Shown here in pieces: positions 58,104 to 64,000 of a stretch of DNA of 64,000 bases. The stretch is from positions 35,628,501 to 35,692,500 of the forward strand of contig NC_088344.1 of the NCBI RefSeq assembly GCF_036884655.1. Reading direction: 5' to 3'. Numbering within the stretch: the first letter of the stretch is position 1; every line of letters begins with the position of its first letter. This DNA comes from Musa acuminata AAA Group (lineage: Eukaryota; Streptophyta; Magnoliopsida; Zingiberales; Musaceae). A program made the translations under genes and the position numbers. The notes below the pieces were generated by a model. The model ran no database searches, was not told the origin of the DNA, and saw nothing but the letters and a program-made list of their open reading frames with translations.

Positions 58104-59442
58104 TGTTAGGATCAAGAGCACTAAGAGCGGGGGGGTGAATTAGTGCAGCGAAAAACTTTTGACGATTGGAAACGATGTTCATACGATGAAAATGATTTCG
58201 ATGCGAAAGCCGATTCGGAAAGTACTTCAACTTAAGATTAAGCGAAAGTAGAGTTGAAGTAAAGTAATGGAGGCAGTTTGCAGTTTAAGATAGAGAGAAG
58301 AATGTAAATGCAAACCGAGATTTAGAGTGGTTCGGTCAATCTTGACCTACATCCACTTTTGGCTTCCTCCTTCGACGAGGTCACCGGCATCCACCAGAGG
58401 CCTTCCTTCAATAGGCGAAGGCCAACCACCCTTTTACAGCTCTTCTCCTTTTGTCGGGCTTAGGAGACAACCCTTACAAGTTTCACTCCTCTCTTGAATG
58501 ATCTCAACACTTAGAAGAAAGAAGGAGGAGAACTCTAGCTTTTACAACACTTTTAAGCCCTCAAATACTCAAGATTAAAGCAAGATTTCGGTGCCCTTTC
58601 ATGCAGGAAAGGGTGGGGTTTATATAGGCCCCAATGAGTTTGAAAATGGAGCCCAAAAGTGTCCATTCCTAGATTTTTGAGGTCTTGGCGGTACCACCGC
58701 CATAACTGGGTGGTACTACTGTCTGTAATCTGTCACTGAGCGGTACTATCACTCAGTATGGGCAGTACTACCGCCTAACAGCGCTAGAAGACCGAGCTCA
58801 GGCGATACCACCACCTAACAAGGGTGGTACCACCGCTAGCAGCAATAAATACCAGCGGTATCACCGCCTAACAAGGGTGGTACTACCGCCCAGAATTCCT
58901 GGGAGACCGAGTCTCCTGGGCGGTGCCACCACCAGCCAGGAATTCTAGGTTCGAATGGGCTGTTCCATTCGGCCCAATTTGGGTCTGTTAAGGGCCTAAT
59001 TAGCCCCTGATTAAGTTAGTGGGATCACCTTCCAATCCTAACTTAATCTATACTCTAACTACAATAATTAAGACATCATTACTGTAATTTGTGTTCCGGT
59101 GCGTCAATCGCTTCTTCCGGCGAGCTTCCGGCAAACTTCCGGCGAGCATCTGACGAACCGTCGGCGATGCTCCGGTGGACTCTCGGCAAGCTCCTGGAAT
59201 TCGCGACGATTTTCTTGGCGAGTTCCGACAAGCTTCTTTAGCAAGCTCCTGGACTTCTCGGATTGTTCCTACAGAACTTCCGACGAACTCTTGAACCCCT
59301 AACGTGATCCTGGTCTTGGCTCCGGCTCAACACCTGCTGCATGTCTTACTGCCATCGTAGTTAATCCTGCATACTTTTCTCAACATATAGATTAGATAAA
59401 CAAATGATAATTGACTTCATCATCAAAATCTGAGATTTAACA
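58104..59442 (-). repeat. Sirevirus-like LTR (1,339 bp) shared by two elements
   Basis: Minus strand TGTTAAATCTCAGATTTTG ... GATCCTAACA. On its left is a PBS and gag reading leftwards, so it is a 5' LTR. On its right is a polypurine tract and a pol reading towards it, so it is also a 3' LTR. TATA box on the minus strand (GGCCTATATAAACCCC near 58617-58632). A run of GGTACCACCGCC-type repeats lies at 58685-58930, upstream (right) of the TATA box in the minus sense. Confidence 0.95.
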
Positions 59443-59457
59443 ATCTCCCCCTTTTTT
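59443..59457 (-). promoter_or_regulatory. Polypurine tract
   Basis: Minus strand AAAAAAGGGGGAGAT touching the LTR start TGTTAAATC. A second purine run (AAAAAGGAG ... GGGGAGAAAT) lies near 59811-59843. Multiple PPT-like motifs upstream of the 3' LTR are a known Sirevirus feature. Confidence 0.9.
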
Positions 59458-60651
59458 ATGATGACAATCAATTGATGACGGAGTTAACCTTAACTTCCCC
59501 TATCTATATGCCATACTTGAGAAAAGTCATTCTTGAATTCAAAGCCTTTGAATTCAAGAGACATATTTATAAGTTAAGTTCATTTAAACTTATCAATACT
59601 CCCATCATGATTCCTATCATGATGTAACTTTCTGAAAATGATGTCAAGGCATGACATCCATTTTCAAGTCTTATATTTCAAACATGAATGATAGCAATCA
59701 TAGCAATTCATCATATGGCAAAATATCAACTTTGTAAAATTGTAATGTAAGCTCTAGATATCTTAACCTAACGTAAATATGGCAATTTATTCTATCATCA
59801 ATTTATCACATATTTCTCCCCATTTGTCATCAACAAAAAGGAGAACAATTAACAATAAGTGTGGTAAAAATTCATGTCATAAAAAAATCATACCAATCAT
59901 ATTTCAAGCATCCATGACATGGTATCATTCAAAAGTTCTCACGTAAAAGAGATAGCTTTCATTACTTCTTCCTTTTTATTTATCATTAACGCTTTGCATA
60001 AAGGAGGAAAGTAAGGAGGAAAAGCCATAGATAACCAATTTTGAATTAAGTTAAAAACGATAAGAGAGTTTCATTTCATTTTCATTAAAAATGATAAAGT
60101 CATGCTTCATTTTTTATAACGATCAAGATATACATGTGAAATTAAATCCTTGCAAGTGTTCATCTAAAAAAGAAATCTTCCTTCGTCAAGAAGAAATTCA
60201 TGTGAAAGAATCATTACATCAAATTCATTTCTCGATTAAAAATTTAAAAAATAAATCCATGAGAGATGCATTTGTTAATTAATTCCATGTGTCAAAAATC
60301 ATTAAGTGATGGAGCATTGATATGAATTAAACTTGATATGACATAAGCTCATGAAAGCTTCATTCAAGAAATACATTAAGTCCGGAAGAGAAATACAAAA
60401 TCATGCATCCGAACAATATTTTGTTATAGCTTTTCAATCACAATCATGAAGGTAAAACATGCTCATCATCATGGAAATTTTTGGCATCAAGTCACACAAT
60501 GTTATTCAGCATTGAGTTTAAGTGATTGATCAAAGAATCAAGAAAGTCCGAAAATGAAATTTAACTAATTCATGCATTCAAACAAATCAACATTCCTAAT
60601 TCTCTTCTAATGAAATCAAATTGTTCTTCACTTAAAGGCTTTGTAAAAATA
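59458..60651 (-). other. Long non-coding 3' region of the right-hand Sirevirus-like element
   Basis: About 1.2 kb between the end of RNase H and the PPT, AT-rich, with no convincing ORF (60091-60282 plus is short). Sireviruses often have such a region or an env-like ORF here. None is readable. Confidence 0.6.
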
Positions 60652-62266
60652 TCAGCTAATTACATCATGATTAGTGACATTGTCTCGTATAAAGTGATGT
60701 CTAATATTAATATGTTTTATTCTTGAGTGTTGAATGAGATTCTTTGTTAAACATATTGCACTTGTGTTATCACATTTTATGGGGATATTTTTAAGATGAA
60801 TCTTATAATCCTCTAAAGTGTTTTTCATCCACACAACTTGTGCACAGCATGCACTAGCTGCAATGTACTAAGCTTCGGTTGTAGATAGTGTAACCGAGTT
60901 TTGTTTCTTGGATGACCAAGAAACAAGTGCATGTCCCAAAAAATTGACATGTTCTTGATATGCTTTTTCTATCTATTCTACACCCAGCAAAATCCGTATC
61001 AGCATAAGCAATTAGCTTAAAATTCTCGAATTTTGGATACCATAACCCTAGATTTGTGGTACCTTTAAGATATCTAAGTATTCTTTTAATTACTTTGAGA
61101 TGAGATATCTTAAGATTAGATTGAAACCTACCACAAAGTCCTACACTAAACATGATATCCAGTCTAGTTGCAGTGAGGTAAAGTAAACTTCCTATCATAC
61201 CCCTATAAGTTTTTTTATCAAAGCTTTCTCCACTTTCATCAATTTCTAACTTAGTGGATGTGCTCATAGGAGTGTTGATAGCTTTTGAGCTATCCATATT
61301 AAATATTTTTAGCAAATCTAAAGCATATTTATTTTGACTAATAAAGAAGTCATTACTTAGTTGTTTAATTTGTAAACCTAAAAAGAAGGTTAATTCTCTC
61401 ATCAAACTCATTTCAAATTCAAGGCTCATACTTTTAGCAAATGATTCACAAAGAGATTCATTCGTGGAACCGAAAATAATATCATCAATATAAATCTGAA
61501 CAATGATAAAATTATTTTCAAAATTTTTGATAAACAATGTAGTATCAACCTTGCCTTTAGATAAATTATTTTCAATAAGAAATGAACTAAGTCTCTCATA
61601 CCAAGCCCTTGGGGCTTGTTTTAAACCATATAGAGCTTTAGTCAATTTAAACACATGATTAGGGAAATTATTATTCTTAAATCCAGGAGGTTGTTCAACA
61701 TAAACTTCTTCGGAAATAAATCCATTAAGAAAAGCACTTTTAACATTCATTTGAAACAACTTAAAATTATTACTACAAGCATAGGCAAGGAGCATCCTTA
61801 TGGCTTCTAATCGAGCCACAGGAGCGAAGGTTTCTTCGTAATCGATACCTTCTTCTTGGTTAAAACCTTTGGCCACTAATCTAGCCTTGTTTCTAACCAC
61901 GATACCATATTCATCTTGTTTGTTTCTAAAGATCCATTTAGTACCAATAACTAAATGGTCATTTGGCCTAGGAACAAGCTTTTACACCTCATTTCTCTCA
62001 AATTGATTTAACTCATCTTGCATTGCGATAATCCATGAATCATCTTTCATGGCTTCGTCAATACATTTAGGTTTAATTTGGGAGAGAAAAGCGACGTTGG
62101 CACAAAAAATTTTAAGAGCAGAACGTGTTTGAACCCCTTTAGATGTGTATCTTATAATTAGCTCATTTGGATGAGTATCTACATACTTCCAATCCTTGGG
62201 TAAGGATGCTTCGGAAGTGGATGCATCCAAGTTGCTAGTTGGAGAAGGGGTTTCATTTAAATTCAA
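60652..62266 (-). pseudogene. Sirevirus-like reverse transcriptase/RNase H
   Basis: Same frame from 62266 to 60854 except one stop at 61984-61982 (a Trp position in NEVWKLVP). RT motifs: IFRNKQDEYG, ARLVAKGFNQEEGIDY, SAFLNGFISEEVYVEQPPGF, YGLKQAPRAWYERL and catalytic IYIDDIIFGS (near 61497-61468). The RNase H start AYADTDFAGCRIDRKS is followed by a one-base insertion (~60945, in a T run), a TAG in the TEAEYIA motif, and the end CDNTSAICLTKN with HIRHHF-type residues at 60834-60652. Confidence 0.93.
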
Positions 62267-62521
62267 AGTATCAAAATTAACATCATCATCAAAATCATTT
62301 TTCTTGATTTCGGAAATCTAATTGAAAACAATATAAATGGATTCTTCTATAATTAAAGTTCTTTTATTGAAGATACAAAATGCTTTAGAAATCAAAGAAT
62401 AACCAAGAAAAATTCCTTCATCGGATTTAGCATCAAATTTTCCTAAGGCATCTTTTTCATTCAAGATAAAACACTTACACCCAAAAACTTTAAAATATGA
62501 AACATTGGGTTTTTTGTTGTT

Positions 62522-63000
62522 TCACAACTCATAAGGAGTTTTGGTGAGTAAGGGTCTTACTAGAACTCTATTCAAGACATAGCATGTCGTGTTTATAGCT
62601 TTGGCCCAAAAGTATTTGGGTAGACTGTGTTCATTAAACATGGTTCTTGCCATTTCTTGCAAATTTCTATTCTTTTTTTCTACTACTCCATTTTGTTGAG
62701 GATTTCTTGAAGTAGAGAAGTTGTAGTTGTATCCATTTGATTCACAAAATTCTTGAAAATCACGGTTTTGAAATTCACCACCGTGATCACTTCGAATTGA
62801 CGAAATCATAGAACCCTTTTCATTTTGAATGAGTTTACAAAACTTAGTGAAATATTTAAAGCATTCACTTTTGTGTGTCAAGAAATAAGTCTATGTGTAT
62901 CTACTATAATCATCTACAATGACAAAAGCGTATTTGCTACCTCCTAGGCTTGATGTAGAAATTGGTCCGAATAAGTCCATATGGATCAAGCGTATTTGCT
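62522..63000 (-). pseudogene. Sirevirus-like integrase core
   Basis: 62881-62522 is open: IRSDHGGEFQNRDFQEFC, NGYNYNFSTSRNPQQNGVVE (with the D and E of the catalytic triad) and ARTMFNEHSLPKYFWAKA. Upstream, to about 63000, a stop and frame change, plus a short duplicated phrase (ACGTATTTGCTACCTCCTA-like text near 62930 and again near 62990), damage the first part of the core. Confidence 0.88.
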
Positions 63001-63180
63001 ACCTCCTAAGCTTATTTGATTCTTAGGTTTGAAGCTACCTTTTGTTTGTTTTCCTAATTAACAAGCATCACACATATTATCTTTGATGAACTTGATATGA
63101 GGAATTCCTCTTACAAGTTCTTTGGATGAAATTTGGGTGATTAGTTTCATGCTAGCATGACCTAATCTCCTATGCCAAAG

Positions 63181-63560
63181 TCAAGCATCGTCATTCAAAA
63201 CCGAAAAATATATTTCTTTGCAAAGATCATTGATGTCAATGGTGTATACGTTATTTTGTTTTAATGCAATCAAAGATGTGTTTTTATGTGGTTTTTCAAT
63301 GATGCAAGCATTAGATTCGAATTTAACAATATATTCTTTATCACATAATTGACTAATGCTCAAGAGGTTATGTTTTAAACTATCAACTAACAAAACATCT
63401 TCAATAAAGAAGTTGGATTTGTTACCTATGGTTCGTTTGCCAATGATTTTACCCTTGTTGTTGTCTCCGAAGGTGACATATCCTTCGTCTATGCTAGTGA
63501 GCTTAGAGAATTGAGATGGATCTCTGGTCATATGCCTTGAGCATCCATTATCAAGGTATC
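63181..63560 (-). pseudogene. Sirevirus-like protease to pre-integrase region
   Basis: Starts LDNGCSRHMTRD, where the family has Asp-Ser-Gly-Cys-Ser. Asn replaces Ser next to the catalytic Asp. It continues with FGDNNKGKIIGKRTIG, FIEDVLLVDSLKHNLLSISQ and LCDKEYIVKF, then the pre-integrase. A frame change follows at 63181. Confidence 0.85.
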
Positions 63561-64000
63561 ATCTCTTGCTCTTAGCTTGTGATGGTATATGTTTCTCCTC
63601 TCCAATGGCCATAAGTGTATAATGAGCAACTTGCTCGGTGTTGGACTCCTCTTCTTCGGATGTACTTGAGTCATCCCATATTGCTTTGAGCGCCTTCTTC
63701 TTTGGTGTTCTCTTCTTAGCTTGGGGACATTCACTTTTATAGTGTCTCGACTTCTTGCATTCGTAGCAAATTACTTGATCTTTCTTGGGTTCAAATTTAT
63801 TTTTAGTGTCATTTTTAAATTTGTTTCTTTTAATAATTTTTTTGAATTTTCTTGTTAAAAGTGTAAGTCATCGTCAAAGTCCTCATCACTTGTTTTCTCT
63901 CAAGTGGTCTTCTTAAGTTCTAAGTGTCATATCTTTCATGTTCTTTGGAAGGGTGTCCTCATGCTCTTCATAAGCTTTGCATGTCATTCCATAGGTCATT
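63561..64000 (-). pseudogene. Sirevirus-like gag C-terminus with zinc knuckle (partial)
   Basis: CYECKKSRHYKSEC on the minus strand at about 63765-63724 fits CX2CX4HX4C, with the usual Gly before His changed to Arg. It is followed by PKKRSPTPSK and a short acidic/basic linker. Continues beyond the window. Confidence 0.8.

Larger units (their letters stand above)
59443..64000 (-). mobile_element. Sirevirus-like copia element, internal region, runs off the window
   Basis: Minus-strand order from the window edge: gag zinc knuckle (~63770), protease (~63560), GAG-pre-integrase/integrase (63531-62522), linker, RT (62266-60854), RNase H (to ~60652), PPT, 3' LTR. Copia order (integrase before RT). 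The 5' LTR and most of gag lie beyond 64000. Frameshifts and stops throughout make it defective. Confidence 0.92.

Overview
The window is nuclear DNA of a flowering plant, almost certainly a monocot. Genes have GT-AG introns of up to 5 kb, the protein-coding genes belong to plant-only or plastid/mitochondrial families, and about half of the window is LTR retrotransposons of the Ty1/copia and Ty3/gypsy types. From the style of the LTRs and gag proteins I suspect a banana relative (Zingiberales: Musa/Ensete). That is recollection, not proof. No bacterial-style operons, CRISPR arrays, tRNA or rRNA genes were seen.

Left third (1-27,100), genic. An alpha/beta-hydrolase gene in six recognisable exons (684-6212, +) is followed by a decayed LTR element (7418-12334, here called A). 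Next come a chloroplast DUF1230/Ycf36 gene of the CGLD27 type in four exons (12723-15341, +) and a two-exon gene for a 97-residue mitochondrial protein whose single intron is 5.3 kb long (16514-22143, +). A decayed 3' half of a mitochondrial CPN60 gene lies on the minus strand (24034-27114).

Middle (27,700-34,200): a 3.1-kb tandem duplication, each unit carrying a two-exon F-box/LRR gene on the minus strand. The right copy splices in frame. The left copy has lost the GT of its intron donor.

Right half (34,200-64,000), nested retrotransposons. G2 (34,210-40,107, -) is an autonomous-type gypsy element with ruined gag, protease, RT, RNase H and integrase. It shares LTR and primer-binding-site sequence with element A, so A looks like its non-autonomous relative. 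A copia copy broken by an inversion follows (40,108-42,171). G1 (42,212-56,033, -) is a second gypsy element with matching 668-bp LTRs and a gag but no pol. In place of pol it has four unrelated tandem-repeat arrays, the largest about 42 copies of a 53-bp unit. G1 sits inside a fragment of a Sirevirus-like LTR and has itself received a solo Sirevirus-like LTR (target duplication GGGTG), a solo copia LTR (GGTAT) and a truncated copia element, C1. From 56,204 to the end are Sirevirus-like elements: an LTR-PBS-gag running right, a 341-bp gypsy integrase fragment, a gag running left, and one LTR (58,104-59,442) that serves as the 5' LTR of the left-hand element and as the 3' LTR of the right-hand one.

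The most distinctive theme is the set of tandem arrays lodged between coding region and 3' LTR in two gypsy-type elements (A and G1). In A this goes with an ORF lying antisense to the LTRs. Nearly all element genes carry stops and frameshifts, so most of the right half is fossil. The live genes are probably the hydrolase, the CGLD27-like gene, the small mitochondrial protein and the right-hand F-box gene.
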